64,000 nucleotides of DNA, taken from positions 248,001-312,000 of the forward strand of contig CAWBYP010000002.1 in the NCBI GenBank assembly GCA_963793005.1, read 5' to 3'. This stretch comes from RPQJ01 sp963793005 (lineage in GTDB: Bacteria; Pseudomonadota; Gammaproteobacteria; Steroidobacterales; Steroidobacteraceae). A program made the translations under genes and the position numbers. Shown here one piece after another: positions 1 to 7,993 of this stretch. Numbering within the stretch: position 1 is the stretch's first letter; every line of letters begins with the position of its first letter. The notes under the pieces were generated by a model, which saw only the letters and a list, made by a program, of their open reading frames with translations, was not told the DNA's origin and made no database searches.

Positions 1-447
1 ATCATGGGCGTGCCCGTCGACGAGCCTGGTGCCGCACGCATCGCCGAGCGGTCCAGGGGGACACCCCGCATCGCCAATCGGCTGCTGCGCCGGGTGAGGG
101 ACTTTGCCGAGGTCAAGGCCGACGGACACGTGACTGACGGGGTGGCGCAGGGCGCGCTCGACCTGCTCGACGTGGACCCGCAGGGCTTCGACCCGATGGA
201 TCGCAGGCTGATGCTGACGATCATCGAGAAATTCGACGGCGGCCCGGTCGGCGTGGACAGCCTCGCCGCGGCGCTGGGCGAGGAGCGCGGCACGATCGAG
301 GACGTGATCGAGCCGTTCCTGATCCAGCAGGGCTACATTGCGCGCACGGCGCGCGGCCGCATCGCGAGCCGGAATGCATACCTTCACTTCGGCCTGACCC
401 CGCCCGCGATCGAGCGGCCCGGTACCATCGGCCTCTTCGACGCATGA
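1..447 (+). CDS. ruvB: Holliday junction branch migration ATPase RuvB, C-terminal part
   Basis: The reading frame is open from the first base, so the 5' end lies outside the window; 148 residues are visible. They match the end of the RuvB small AAA+ lid (the motif SRGTPRIANRLLRRVRDFA, which carries the arginine-rich sensor-2 region) and the C-terminal winged-helix domain ending near NAYLHFGL. RuvB is the hexameric motor that, with RuvA, drives branch migration of Holliday junctions for RuvC cleavage. The Walker motifs are upstream and cannot be checked. The gene ends 12 bp before tolQ, the usual ruv-tol order in gammaproteobacteria. A short tail after the conserved end looks variable. Confidence 0.96.
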   Translation: MMGVPVDEPGAARIAERSRGTPRIANRLLRRVRDFAEVKADGHVTDGVAQGALDLLDVDPQGFDPMDRRLMLTIIEKFDGGPVGVDSLAAALGEERGTIEDVIEPFLIQQGYIARTARGRIASRNAYLHFGLTPPAIERPGTIGLFDA

Positions 448-459
448 GGATTACAGACG

Positions 460-1134
460 ATGGGTGAACACAGCGCGCTCGACCTGGTCCTCGGTGCCAG
501 TTTTGCCGTGCAATGCGTGCTCGCGCTGCTCGCAGCGGCTTCGGTCGTGTCCTGGGCCATCATCCTGCGCAAGCGCCGGGTGCTGAACGAGGCGCGCGAC
601 ACTGCCGATGAGTTCGAGGACAAGTTCTGGTCCGGCGGGGACCTGGCGGTGCTGTACAAGTCGCTCGAGGGCGGGTCGCCGGTCGGCATGACCGGGGTCT
701 TCGTCGCGGGCTTCAGGGAATTTTCGCGGTTGCGCCAGCGTGTGGGCCTCGGCAGCGGACAGCTGCTCGAGGGCAGTCGCCGTGCGATGAAGGTGGCGCA
801 GCTGCGCGAGACGGATCGCCTCGAGCAGAACCTGGCAACGCTCGCGACCATCGGCTCGACCAGCCCCTACGTCGGCCTGTTCGGCACGGTGTGGGGCATC
901 ATGGGTGCCTTCCAGGGCCTGGGGGCCGTGCAGCAGGCCACGCTCGCGACCGTCGCGCCTGCGATCGCCGAAGCCCTGATCGCGACGGCAATGGGCCTGT
1001 TCGCGGCAATTCCGGCGGTGATCGCCTACAACCGCTACGCCGACCAGGTCGGGCGTCTGGAACTGCGCTACGACACCTTCATGGAGGAGTTCTCGACCAT
1101 CCTGCAGCGCCACGCGGGCGTGGACGGCGACTGA
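460..1134 (+). CDS. tolQ: Tol-Pal system proton channel subunit TolQ
   Basis: The 224-residue protein belongs to the MotA/TolQ/ExbB family. Three membrane segments are visible at about residues 8-30, 125-147 and 165-190, with the long cytoplasmic loop between the first and second as in the family. TolQ with TolR forms an inner-membrane proton channel that energises TolA, which pulls Pal-bound outer membrane inward during division. The motif VGLFGTVWGIMGAF in the second segment is strongly conserved. The start is the ATG preceded by a GAGGA ribosome site. It is the first gene of tolQRAB-pal-cpoB, with only 10 bp to tolR. Confidence 0.97.
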   Translation: MGEHSALDLVLGASFAVQCVLALLAAASVVSWAIILRKRRVLNEARDTADEFEDKFWSGGDLAVLYKSLEGGSPVGMTGVFVAGFREFSRLRQRVGLGSGQLLEGSRRAMKVAQLRETDRLEQNLATLATIGSTSPYVGLFGTVWGIMGAFQGLGAVQQATLATVAPAIAEALIATAMGLFAAIPAVIAYNRYADQVGRLELRYDTFMEEFSTILQRHAGVDGD

Positions 1135-1144
1135 GGGCGCATTG

Positions 1145-1588
1145 GTGAGAAACAAGCGCGGACGTCGGCTGATGGGCGAGATCAACGTCGTTCCCTACAT
1201 CGACGTGATGCTGGTGCTGCTGATCATCTTCATGGTGACGGCACCGATGCTGAGCCAGGGCATCAAGGTGGACCTGCCGAAGGCAGGAGCGGAACCTATC
1301 CAGCCAGACGACCTCGAGCCCCTGGTCCTGAGTATCGATCGCGAGGCGCTGATGTACCTGAACATCGGTGACCCCGGGCAGGCACTCGATGCCGATCGAG
1401 TGCTCGAAATAGCCTCTGCCGCGATGCGCAGGGAACCCGAGCGCCCCGTTCTGGTCAAGGCAGATACGGCCGTCGCCTATGGCCGTGTGGTGGAGGGGAT
1501 GGTGCTGCTGCAGCGTTCGGGTGCAAAGAAGGTCGGATTCGTGACGCAGCCGCCCGTCGCGGAGGCGCGCCCGCGCGCGCAACGCTGA
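1145..1588 (+). CDS. tolR: Tol-Pal system protein TolR
   Basis: TolR (147 residues) has one N-terminal membrane segment, preceded by the motif MGEINVVPYIDVMLVLLIIF; the conserved aspartate at about residue 20 is the proton-path residue of the ExbD/TolR family. The rest is the periplasmic domain that contacts peptidoglycan. There is no ATG. GTG at 1145 was chosen because it sits about 7 bases after GAGGGC; a TTG one codon upstream (1142) is the alternative. It is followed after 3 bp by tolA. No residue looks abnormal. Confidence 0.95.
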   Translation: MRNKRGRRLMGEINVVPYIDVMLVLLIIFMVTAPMLSQGIKVDLPKAGAEPIQPDDLEPLVLSIDREALMYLNIGDPGQALDADRVLEIASAAMRREPERPVLVKADTAVAYGRVVEGMVLLQRSGAKKVGFVTQPPVAEARPRAQR

Positions 1589-1591
1589 GCC

Positions 1592-2476
1592 ATGGCGGGG
1601 TTTGCGCGCGAGCATCTGCGGCCCCTGGTCGGCTCGGCGGGCCTGCACCTGCTGTTGATAGCGCTCGTGGCGGGAATGGCGCTGCGCTGGACCAAGCCGC
1701 AGGAACCAGAGCAACTGGCGATCGAAGGCGTAGTGGTCGACGCGAACGACCTGCCGAAGTCCGTGCTCTCGGGAAAAGCGATACCGTCGCCACGGCCCGA
1801 ACCTGTGCCGCAACCGGTGCCTGAGCCCGCAAAGGAGGTGCTTCCCCCGCAGCCGGTCGAGGACACGCAGGCGCGTGAACGCGCCGAGGCTGACGCAGCC
1901 GAGCGTGTCCGTGTGGAGCAAGCACAGGCTGCGGAGCGTAAGGCCCGCGAGGAAGCCGCTGCAGTCGAGCGACTCAAGCAGGAGCAGGCCGACGCGCAGA
2001 AGAAGCAGGCTGCAGACGAGGCGCGTCGCAAGGCCGAGGCGGAAGCCGAGCGCAAGAAGTTGCTGGACGCGGAGGCGAAGCGTGCAAAGGAAGCCCAGGA
2101 GACCGTCGCCAGGGAGGCCAAGGCAAAGGCGGCACGGGAAGCGGACCTGCAGCGGCAGCTTGCCGCGGAGGAGGCGGAGGGGCTCGCGCTTGCCCGCTCA
2201 GGGGTAAAGGATGAATACCGGGCGCTGCTGCAGCAGGCGATCGAGCGCAACTGGATCCGACCGCCGTCGGCACGCGCGGGATTAGCCTGTACCCTGTACG
2301 TGAACCAGGCCGCTGGCGGAACGGTGGTGGACGTCAGGCTCGGCACCTGCAATGGCGACGAGGCGGTGCGTGAGTCGATCGTGACAGCCGTGTATAAAGC
2401 CTCGCCGCTGCCACCGCCGAGCGACCCGCGGGCGTTCGAGCGCAGGCTCGAGATCGTGTTCAAGCCGACGGAGTAG
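1592..2476 (+). CDS. tolA: Tol-Pal system protein TolA
   Basis: TolA (294 residues) has an N-terminal membrane anchor at about 13-31, a proline-rich stretch at about 65-90, a long charged Ala/Lys/Glu/Arg-rich helix at about 90-205 that would span the periplasm, and a compact C-terminal domain at about 210-294 of the TonB/TolA fold. The protein transmits the TolQR proton-motive work to TolB and Pal at the outer membrane. It is shorter than the E. coli protein, mostly in the helical middle, which varies widely in the family. Spacing of 3 bp from tolR and 7 bp to tolB supports one transcript. Confidence 0.94.
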   Translation: MAGFAREHLRPLVGSAGLHLLLIALVAGMALRWTKPQEPEQLAIEGVVVDANDLPKSVLSGKAIPSPRPEPVPQPVPEPAKEVLPPQPVEDTQARERAEADAAERVRVEQAQAAERKAREEAAAVERLKQEQADAQKKQAADEARRKAEAEAERKKLLDAEAKRAKEAQETVAREAKAKAAREADLQRQLAAEEAEGLALARSGVKDEYRALLQQAIERNWIRPPSARAGLACTLYVNQAAGGTVVDVRLGTCNGDEAVRESIVTAVYKASPLPPPSDPRAFERRLEIVFKPTE

Positions 2477-2483
2477 GGTCTTG

Positions 2484-3797
2484 ATGAATGTTGACGGAGT
2501 GACTGTGCGCCGCTTGCTGGCGCGATTCCTGGCACTGGTCGCGATGCTCGCGGCCGTGGCTGCACCGGCGCGCGCCCAGTTGAGGCTCGACATCACCGAG
2601 GGCGTGAAGGATGCGGTGCCGGTCGCGGTGGTCCCGTTCGGTGGCCAGTCCGAGGGCGGCAGCAATGACATCGCGGCCATCGTCGGCGGGGACCTGAGGC
2701 TCAGTGGCCGGTTCGCGCCGCTCGAGCGGCAGGACATGGTGACCCGGCCGACCAACGGCGGACAGGTCCGTTTCGAGGACTGGCGGCTGCTGAAGGCCGA
2801 CTACATCGTGGTCGGCAGCGTGGACGGCGGCGGCATGGGCGTGTCGTTCGAGCTCTTCAACGTGCAGACCGGGCAGCAGCTGCTCGCGCAGACGATCCCG
2901 GTGTCCGGCCAGACGCTGCGCGCGGTCGCACACCACATCTCCGACCTGGTGTTCGAGCGGCTGACGGGCATCCCCGGCGCGTTCTCGACGCGCATCGCCT
3001 ACATTTCGGTCGAGGGCAAGCCGCCTTCGCAGCACTACCGGCTGCTGGTCTCCGACGCGGACGGTTACAACCCGCGCACGGTGGCAGAGTCCGGCGAACC
3101 GCTGATGTCGCCGTCGTGGTCACCCGACGGGCAGAACCTCGCCTACGTGTCCTTCGAGAGCAAGGCCTCGGCGGTCTACGTGCAGCGGCTCGCCACGGGC
3201 GAGCGGCGGCGGGTGTCGGCGCGGGCAGGCATCAATGGCGCGCCGGCCTATTCGCCGGACGGCACGCGGCTTGCCCTGACGCTGTCGCGAGACAGCAATC
3301 TCGACATCTACGTGCTCGACCTCGCGACACAGGCACTCACCAGGATCACCTCCAACGAGGCGATCGACACGGAAGCCGCCTGGACCCCGGACGGCAAGTC
3401 GCTGTACTTCACCTCCGACCGGGCCGGCAGCCCGCAGATCTACCGGGTAAACCTCGCGACGCCGTCCGAGGTCGAGCGAGTGACCTACACCAACGGCTAC
3501 AACGCGCGGCCGCGCGTGTCGCCCGACGGCAAGTCGCTCGCGATGGTGACGCAGGACCGGGGCTACAGGATCGCGCTGATGGACCTCGGCAATCGCACCC
3601 TGCGGATGCTGACCAACGGCCGCCAGGACGAGTCGCCCAGCTTCGCGCCGAACGGGGCGGTGATCATCTACGCGACCGAGGACCGTGGCCCGGGTTCGCT
3701 CGCGATGGTGTCCAGCGACGGGCGCTACCAGGAGCGCCTGCGCTCGTCGCAGGGCGACGTGCGTGAACCGGCCTGGTCTCCGTACCCGCCGCGCTGA
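2484..3797 (+). CDS. tolB: Tol-Pal system beta-propeller protein TolB
   Basis: TolB (437 residues) starts with a Sec signal peptide whose cleavage site is likely after ARA at residue 31. An N-terminal domain follows (about 35-160), then repeated blades with WSPDGQNLAYVS-like and SPDGKSLAMVT-like motifs forming the six-bladed WD40-like propeller that binds Pal. It is a periplasmic protein that switches between Pal and TolA. The ATG at 2484 was preferred over a TTG one codon earlier. The 96-bp gap to pal contains a possible separate promoter. Confidence 0.96.
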   Translation: MNVDGVTVRRLLARFLALVAMLAAVAAPARAQLRLDITEGVKDAVPVAVVPFGGQSEGGSNDIAAIVGGDLRLSGRFAPLERQDMVTRPTNGGQVRFEDWRLLKADYIVVGSVDGGGMGVSFELFNVQTGQQLLAQTIPVSGQTLRAVAHHISDLVFERLTGIPGAFSTRIAYISVEGKPPSQHYRLLVSDADGYNPRTVAESGEPLMSPSWSPDGQNLAYVSFESKASAVYVQRLATGERRRVSARAGINGAPAYSPDGTRLALTLSRDSNLDIYVLDLATQALTRITSNEAIDTEAAWTPDGKSLYFTSDRAGSPQIYRVNLATPSEVERVTYTNGYNARPRVSPDGKSLAMVTQDRGYRIALMDLGNRTLRMLTNGRQDESPSFAPNGAVIIYATEDRGPGSLAMVSSDGRYQERLRSSQGDVREPAWSPYPPR

Positions 3798-3817
3798 TGA
3801 TTGCGCATGACCATTGT

Positions 3818-3845
3818 GGTAAAAGGCGCGCACTTTCGTGCGGGC
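3818..3845 (+). promoter_or_regulatory. Possible pal promoter with leader hairpin
   Basis: In the 96-bp tolB-pal gap, TGGTAAAAG (3817-3825) fits an extended -10 element. A short hairpin follows, with CGCAC and GTGCG arms around TTTC (about 3829-3842). No good -35 is present at normal spacing. This may allow pal-cpoB to be expressed apart from tolQRAB, as in E. coli. It is a visual match only. Confidence 0.3.
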
Positions 3846-3893
3846 CATGCCGGTCCGTGACCGAACACTGAATTTTCGAGGAGCCCGCCCGCC

Positions 3894-4418
3894 ATGAAAC
3901 TGACCCACGTACTCGCGCTAGTCATCCTTTCGACCAGCCTCGCCGCATGCACCAAGCCCACCTCGACCAAGCCGGCTACCCAGACACCTGCCGCACAGAC
4001 TGATGATGCATCGACGGCCGGTATCGACCAGGGCACGGTGCCATCGGGCAACCTTACGCCGCAGCAGCAGGCGCTGGCGCAACTCAAGACGAAGAACATC
4101 ATCTTTTTCGACTACGACAGTGCCGGCATACCGCAGGAGTACCTCCCGGTCGTGGCGGCCAACGCGGCATACCTGGTGAAATACCCCACGGTACGCGTTC
4201 GCCTCGAGGGCAACACCGACGAGCGCGGCACGCGCGAATACAACATCGGCCTCGGCGAACGTCGCGCGCAGGTGGTCAGGAATGCGCTGCTCGCGCAGGG
4301 TGTCGCGGCCGCGCAGATCACCACCGTGAGCTACGGCGAGGAGCGCCCGGCAGTCGAAGGCCACGACGAGGCCGCCTACGCACAGAATCGCCGCGTCGAG
4401 TTCGTGTACCCGCAGTGA
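3894..4418 (+). CDS. pal: Peptidoglycan-associated lipoprotein Pal
   Basis: The 174-residue precursor has a lipoprotein signal with lipobox LAAC and the modified cysteine at residue 19. A Thr/Pro-rich linker follows to about residue 55, then an OmpA-like domain (about 65-174) with the peptidoglycan-binding motif NTDERGTREYN. Pal is anchored in the outer membrane inner leaflet, binds meso-DAP peptidoglycan and is the target of the TolQRA machine. The ATG has a GAGGAG site upstream. Its stop overlaps the cpoB start region. Confidence 0.97.
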   Translation: MKLTHVLALVILSTSLAACTKPTSTKPATQTPAAQTDDASTAGIDQGTVPSGNLTPQQQALAQLKTKNIIFFDYDSAGIPQEYLPVVAANAAYLVKYPTVRVRLEGNTDERGTREYNIGLGERRAQVVRNALLAQGVAAAQITTVSYGEERPAVEGHDEAAYAQNRRVEFVYPQ

Positions 4419-5245
4419 TGGCCGTGAAGACACCACTCAGGGCTTTCGCGGGCGTCGTGCTGCTTGCGTGGAGCGTCGCTGCGCTGGCTACCGCAAGCAA
4501 CAAGGAGCTGGAGGCCCGCGCCAACGAGACCGACGCGCGACTGGCGGCCGTCGAACGTGCCAACCAGACGCTGGTGCAGCTGCAGCAGCAGGCCGAGGCG
4601 ATGCGGCAGGAGCTGCGCACGCTGCGCGGGCAGCTGGACGAAGTGCGCCACGAGGTCGAAGGCCTGCGGAAGCAGCAGCGTGACCTGTATTCGGACCTGG
4701 ATCGCAGGCTGCTGCTGATCGAGAACGGCGTGCAGCCGGGCGTTACCGGAACGCAGCCGCTCGACCGCGAGCCGGGTGTCGCAGCGCCTGGTGGCGCCGA
4801 GGCCACGAGAATTCCTGTGGCCGGAAGCTCGGGGCCGACCGAGGAAGAGGTCAGGGTCGCCGACGAGACCACTGTCTACAGCGATGCGTTCGCGGCGCTG
4901 AAGGCGGGACGCTACGAGGAAGCCGCGCGCGGGTTCCAGCTCTACCTGACCAAGTACCCAGACGGTCCGCGTGCCGACTACGCCACGTACTGGCTGGGCG
5001 AGTCGATGTACGCGCAGAGGGATTTCGTGACGGCGCTGCGAGTGTTCCAGAAGGTCGTCAGCGACTTTCCGCAGTCACGCAAGGCGCCGGACGCATTGCT
5101 CAAGGTCGCCGACTGCCAGTACGAACTCAAGGCGTTCCGTAACGCCCGTGGCACATTCCAGAAAGTCATCTCCGGCTTCCCCGGCACAGACGCTGCCGGA
5201 CTGGCCGAGCGGCGGCTCGTGCAGATGGATACCGAGGGCCGGTGA
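4418..5245 (+). CDS. cpoB: Cell division coordinator CpoB (YbgF)
   Basis: CpoB (275 residues) has an N-terminal signal peptide (about 1-27), a coiled coil rich in Gln/Leu/Glu/Arg (about 28-95), a variable linker and three C-terminal TPR repeats (about 150-270) with motifs such as YEEAARGFQLYLTKYP. In E. coli the periplasmic protein binds TolA and links peptidoglycan synthase PBP1B to outer-membrane constriction. ATG at 4418 shares its A with the pal stop TGA; a GTG at 4415 is an alternative. It overlaps queE by 4 bp. Confidence 0.93.
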   Translation: MAVKTPLRAFAGVVLLAWSVAALATASNKELEARANETDARLAAVERANQTLVQLQQQAEAMRQELRTLRGQLDEVRHEVEGLRKQQRDLYSDLDRRLLLIENGVQPGVTGTQPLDREPGVAAPGGAEATRIPVAGSSGPTEEEVRVADETTVYSDAFAALKAGRYEEAARGFQLYLTKYPDGPRADYATYWLGESMYAQRDFVTALRVFQKVVSDFPQSRKAPDALLKVADCQYELKAFRNARGTFQKVISGFPGTDAAGLAERRLVQMDTEGR

Positions 5246-5898
5246 ACCGGCTCAAGGTCACGGAGACCTTCGTCTCGATACAGGGCGAGGCCGACGCAGT
5301 CGGCTGGCCGACCCTGTTCATTCGACTGACGGGCTGCCCGCTGCGCTGTGTTTACTGTGACACGCAGTACGCGTTCCACGGCGGCGACTGGCAGCAGGTC
5401 GATGCGCTGGTCGAGACCGCACGTGGCTCCGGTGTTCACCATGTGTGCGTGACCGGCGGCGAGCCGCTGGCGCAGAAATCCTGCCTCGAACTGCTGCGCG
5501 CGCTGTGCGATGCCGGCTTCCGCGTATCGCTCGAGACCAGCGGAGCCATGGACGTGGCGCCGGTCGATCCGCGGGTGAGCCGGGTGGTTGACATGAAGAC
5601 ACCCGGTTCCGGCGAATCGGCGCGCAACCGCCTCGAGAACCTGGCGCTGCTTACGTCTCGCGACCAGCTCAAGATCGTGATCTGCTCGCGCGCCGACTAC
5701 GAATGGGCCCGCGACCTGCTGCAGAAAGAGGTTGCAGATAAATCGGTGCCAGGCACCGAATTTCAGGTGTTGTTCTCGCCGAGCTGGGGCCAGGTCGCGC
5801 CACGCGATCTTGCCGAATGGATCCTGGCCGACCGACTCGAAGTGCGCCTGCAGGTCCAGCTACACAAGCTCCTCTGGGGCGACCAGCCGGGACGATGA
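5242..5898 (+). CDS. queE: 7-carboxy-7-deazaguanine synthase QueE
   Basis: QueE (218 residues) is a radical SAM enzyme that converts 6-carboxytetrahydropterin to 7-carboxy-7-deazaguanine in queuosine biosynthesis. The cluster motif CPLRCVYC is at about residues 33-40, just after TLFIRLTG; the GGEPL motif is at about 73-77 and LQVQLHKLLWGD is at the C-terminus. The GTG start overlaps the cpoB stop (GTGA). An 8-codon segment, KSVPGTEF at about residues 167-174, is encoded by a near-perfect palindrome and appears as extra length compared with remembered homologues; it is reported separately. queC overlaps the 3' end, so the two are translationally coupled. Confidence 0.95.
   Translation: MNRLKVTETFVSIQGEADAVGWPTLFIRLTGCPLRCVYCDTQYAFHGGDWQQVDALVETARGSGVHHVCVTGGEPLAQKSCLELLRALCDAGFRVSLETSGAMDVAPVDPRVSRVVDMKTPGSGESARNRLENLALLTSRDQLKIVICSRADYEWARDLLQKEVADKSVPGTEFQVLFSPSWGQVAPRDLAEWILADRLEVRLQVQLHKLLWGDQPGR
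5741..5764. repeat. REP-like palindrome inside queE
   Basis: The arms TCGGTGCC (5743-5750) and GGCACCGA (5752-5759) are perfectly complementary around a single A, with A/T-rich flanks on both sides. The element is read in frame within queE as KSVPGTEF. Palindromes of this kind, A/T flanks around a GGTGCC-GGCACC core, are remembered as dispersed repeats in several gammaproteobacteria. Its identity as a mobile or REP element is inference; only one copy is visible here. Confidence 0.45.
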
Positions 5899-6602
5899 GC
5901 GAGCCAGGCGAAAACAGCAGCGGAACTTCTTCCCGGCCGGCTGTCGTGCTGGTATCCGGCGGGCTGGACTCCGCCACCTGCCTTGCGATCGCGCGCGCCG
6001 AGGGCTTCAGCTGCCACGCGCTCAGTTTCGCCTACGGGCAGCGCCATGAAGCCGAATTGCACGCGGCGGAGCGGGTCGTGACTGCCCTCGGGGCACGGCA
6101 GCACCGCGTGATGCGCATCGACCTCGGGGCGTTCGGAGGGTCTGCGCTTACCGATCGCGGCATCGCCGTGCCCGAATCGCCGGTCGATGGCATCCCTGTG
6201 ACCTACGTGCCGGCGCGAAACACGGTATTCCTTTCACTCGCGCTCGCGTGGGCCGAGGTGCTGGGGTCGCATGACATCTTCATCGGCGTCAATGCCGTGG
6301 ACTACTCCGGATATCCGGACTGCCGTCCGGAGTTCGTCGCGGCCTTCGAACGCCTCGCGAACCTGGCAACGCGTGAGGGCGTCGAGGGGAAGGCGCCGAT
6401 GCGAATCCGGACGCCGCTCATTTCACTGAGCAAGGCCGAGATCATCCGCCGCGGTCTCGGGCTGGGCGTGGCCTTCGGCGACACCGTGTCCTGCTACCAG
6501 GCGGACGAGGAGGGCCGGGCCTGCGGGCGCTGCGATTCCTGCCGCCTGCGGCGCGAGGGATTCGAGAACGCGGGCGTCGCCGACCCGACCCGCTACTGCT
6601 GA
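5895..6602 (+). CDS. queC: 7-cyano-7-deazaguanine synthase QueC
   Basis: QueC (235 residues) converts 7-carboxy-7-deazaguanine, ammonia and ATP to preQ0. The PP-loop ATP motif VLVSGGLDSATC is at about residues 18-29. A zinc site is formed by cysteines near the C-terminus in the motifs VSCYQ and ACGRCDSC. The ATG at 5895 overlaps the queE stop (ATGA) and gives a normal-length protein, whereas a longer in-frame start would read into queE. The queE-queC pair shows that this strain can make preQ0; queD and queF are not in the window. Confidence 0.96.
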   Translation: MSEPGENSSGTSSRPAVVLVSGGLDSATCLAIARAEGFSCHALSFAYGQRHEAELHAAERVVTALGARQHRVMRIDLGAFGGSALTDRGIAVPESPVDGIPVTYVPARNTVFLSLALAWAEVLGSHDIFIGVNAVDYSGYPDCRPEFVAAFERLANLATREGVEGKAPMRIRTPLISLSKAEIIRRGLGLGVAFGDTVSCYQADEEGRACGRCDSCRLRREGFENAGVADPTRYC

Positions 6603-6624
6603 ACGCAGGTTCCGGCAAGCCTGC

Positions 6625-6630
6625 TATCAT
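6625..6630 (+). promoter_or_regulatory. Candidate -10 box of the tRNA-Lys promoter
   Basis: TATCAT is followed by a GC-rich discriminator (TCGCGCCCGC), a pattern typical of stringently controlled stable-RNA promoters. It lies about 40 bases before the tRNA. No convincing -35 hexamer is present, so this is tentative. Confidence 0.3.
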
Positions 6631-6669
6631 TCGCGCCCGCCGCGGCACTGCCGCCGCCAGGCAGCGAAT

Positions 6670-6745
6670 GGGCCGTTAGCTCAGTCGGTAGAGCAGCTGG
6701 CTTTTAACCAGTTGGTCGCTGGTTCGAATCCAGCACGGCCCACCA
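6670..6745 (+). tRNA. tRNA-Lys (anticodon UUU)
   Basis: This is a 76-base tRNA with encoded CCA. The acceptor strands GGGCCGT and ACGGCCC pair, the D-loop contains AGCTCAGTCGGTAGAGC, the anticodon arm reads CTGGCTTTTAACCAG with TTT at the anticodon position, and the T-arm has the canonical GGTTCGAATCC. It stands alone, 67 bp after queC and 149 bp before hpd. Confidence 0.97.
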
Positions 6746-6841
6746 TTCGACACAGGCAGGCACCAGCCTCGCTGCCGGTCTCCGGCCCGGCGACAGCAGG
6801 TCCCCGGGGAGCCTGATTGGATTGCTGCGCCGCATCCCCGC

Positions 6842-6870
6842 TACAATCGCGCTTTAGTTTCAGTTGAAAC
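6842..6870 (+). promoter_or_regulatory. hpd operon promoter -10 and palindromic operator candidate
   Basis: TACAAT (6842-6847) is a good -10 box; the best -35 candidates (TTGGAT, TTGCTG around 6817-6827) are poorly spaced. Ten bases downstream lies a perfect inverted repeat, GTTTCA-GT-TGAAAC (6857-6870), which would cover the transcription start and lies 24 bp before the hpd ATG. This geometry fits a repressor operator for tyrosine or homogentisate catabolism. No regulator gene is adjacent. Confidence 0.5.
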
Positions 6871-6894
6871 AATAGCCGCGAGCGAGGCACGGTC

Positions 6895-7941
6895 ATGGCG
6901 GATCTTTTCGAAAACCCGATGCAGACCGACGGTTTCGAGTTCGTCGAATACACGGCGCCCGATCCGGAGCTGCTGCGCACGCTGTTCGAGCGCATGGGCT
7001 TCCCGGTCGCGGCCCGGCATCGCAGCAAGAACGTAACGCTGCACCGTCAGGGCGACGTCAATTTCCTGATCAATGCCGAGCCCGGCGGCTTCGGGCAGCG
7101 ATTCGCCGAGCGGCACGGGCCCTCGGCCTGCGCCATGGCGTTCCGCGTCAGGGACGCCGGATATGCATTCCGCCGCGCGGTCGAGCTCGGTGCCACGCCG
7201 GTCGTGAACCCCGTCGGCCCGATGGAACTCAGCATTCCGGCGATCGAGGGCATCGGCGGCAGCATCATCTACCTGGTGGATCGCTACGGCGAGCACACGA
7301 TCTATGACGTGGACTTCGTGCCCGCGGTGCAGCCGGAGCCGAGCCCGGCGGCGGGCCTGACGGTGATCGACCACCTGACGCACAACGTGCACCGCGGCAA
7401 CATGGACAAGTGGTCGGGCTTCTACGAGAAGCTGTTCAACTTCCGCGAGATCCGCTACTTCGACATCGAGGGTCGCAAGACCGGGCTGCTGAGCCGCGCG
7501 ATGACCAGTCCCTGCGGCAGGATCCGCATCCCGATCAACGAGTCACAGGACGACAAGTCGCAGATCGAGGAATACCTGCGTGAGTACCAGGGCGAGGGCA
7601 TACAGCACATCGCGCTGGCCACCGAGAACATCTACGCGACCGTGGACCAGCTCCGGCGCAACGGCATCGAGTTCCAGGACTCGCCCGATACCTACTACGA
7701 GGGCGTGGATGCGCGGGTCGAGGGGCACCGCGAGTCGCTGGAGGAACTGGCAGAGCGCCGCATCCTGATCGACGGCAGCGCGAAGGAAGGCATCCTGCTG
7801 CAGATCTTCACCAAGAACGTCATCGGGCCGATCTTCTTCGAGATAATCCAGCGCAAGGGCAACGAAGGCTTCGGCGAAGGCAACTTCCGCGCGCTGTTCG
7901 AGTCCATCGAACTCGACCAGGAGCGGCGGGGCGTGATCTGA
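6895..7941 (+). CDS. hpd: 4-hydroxyphenylpyruvate dioxygenase
   Basis: The enzyme (348 residues) converts 4-hydroxyphenylpyruvate to homogentisate with loss of CO2. It has two VOC (glyoxalase-like) halves. The iron ligands of the C-terminal half are visible in VIDHLTHNV (His), GIQHIALAT (His) and PIFFEIIQRKG (Glu). Length and motifs match the bacterial family. It is the first gene of a hpd-hmgA-fahA-aminotransferase run preceded by a -10 box and a palindrome. A 52-bp gap separates it from hmgA. It has close relatives such as hydroxymandelate synthase, but the downstream genes fit homogentisate production. Confidence 0.96.
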   Translation: MADLFENPMQTDGFEFVEYTAPDPELLRTLFERMGFPVAARHRSKNVTLHRQGDVNFLINAEPGGFGQRFAERHGPSACAMAFRVRDAGYAFRRAVELGATPVVNPVGPMELSIPAIEGIGGSIIYLVDRYGEHTIYDVDFVPAVQPEPSPAAGLTVIDHLTHNVHRGNMDKWSGFYEKLFNFREIRYFDIEGRKTGLLSRAMTSPCGRIRIPINESQDDKSQIEEYLREYQGEGIQHIALATENIYATVDQLRRNGIEFQDSPDTYYEGVDARVEGHRESLEELAERRILIDGSAKEGILLQIFTKNVIGPIFFEIIQRKGNEGFGEGNFRALFESIELDQERRGVI

Positions 7942-7993
7942 GGCCGGCGCCCGTTCGCAGGGCAGCGAGTGCAGTGCAACCAGGGGACATCAA

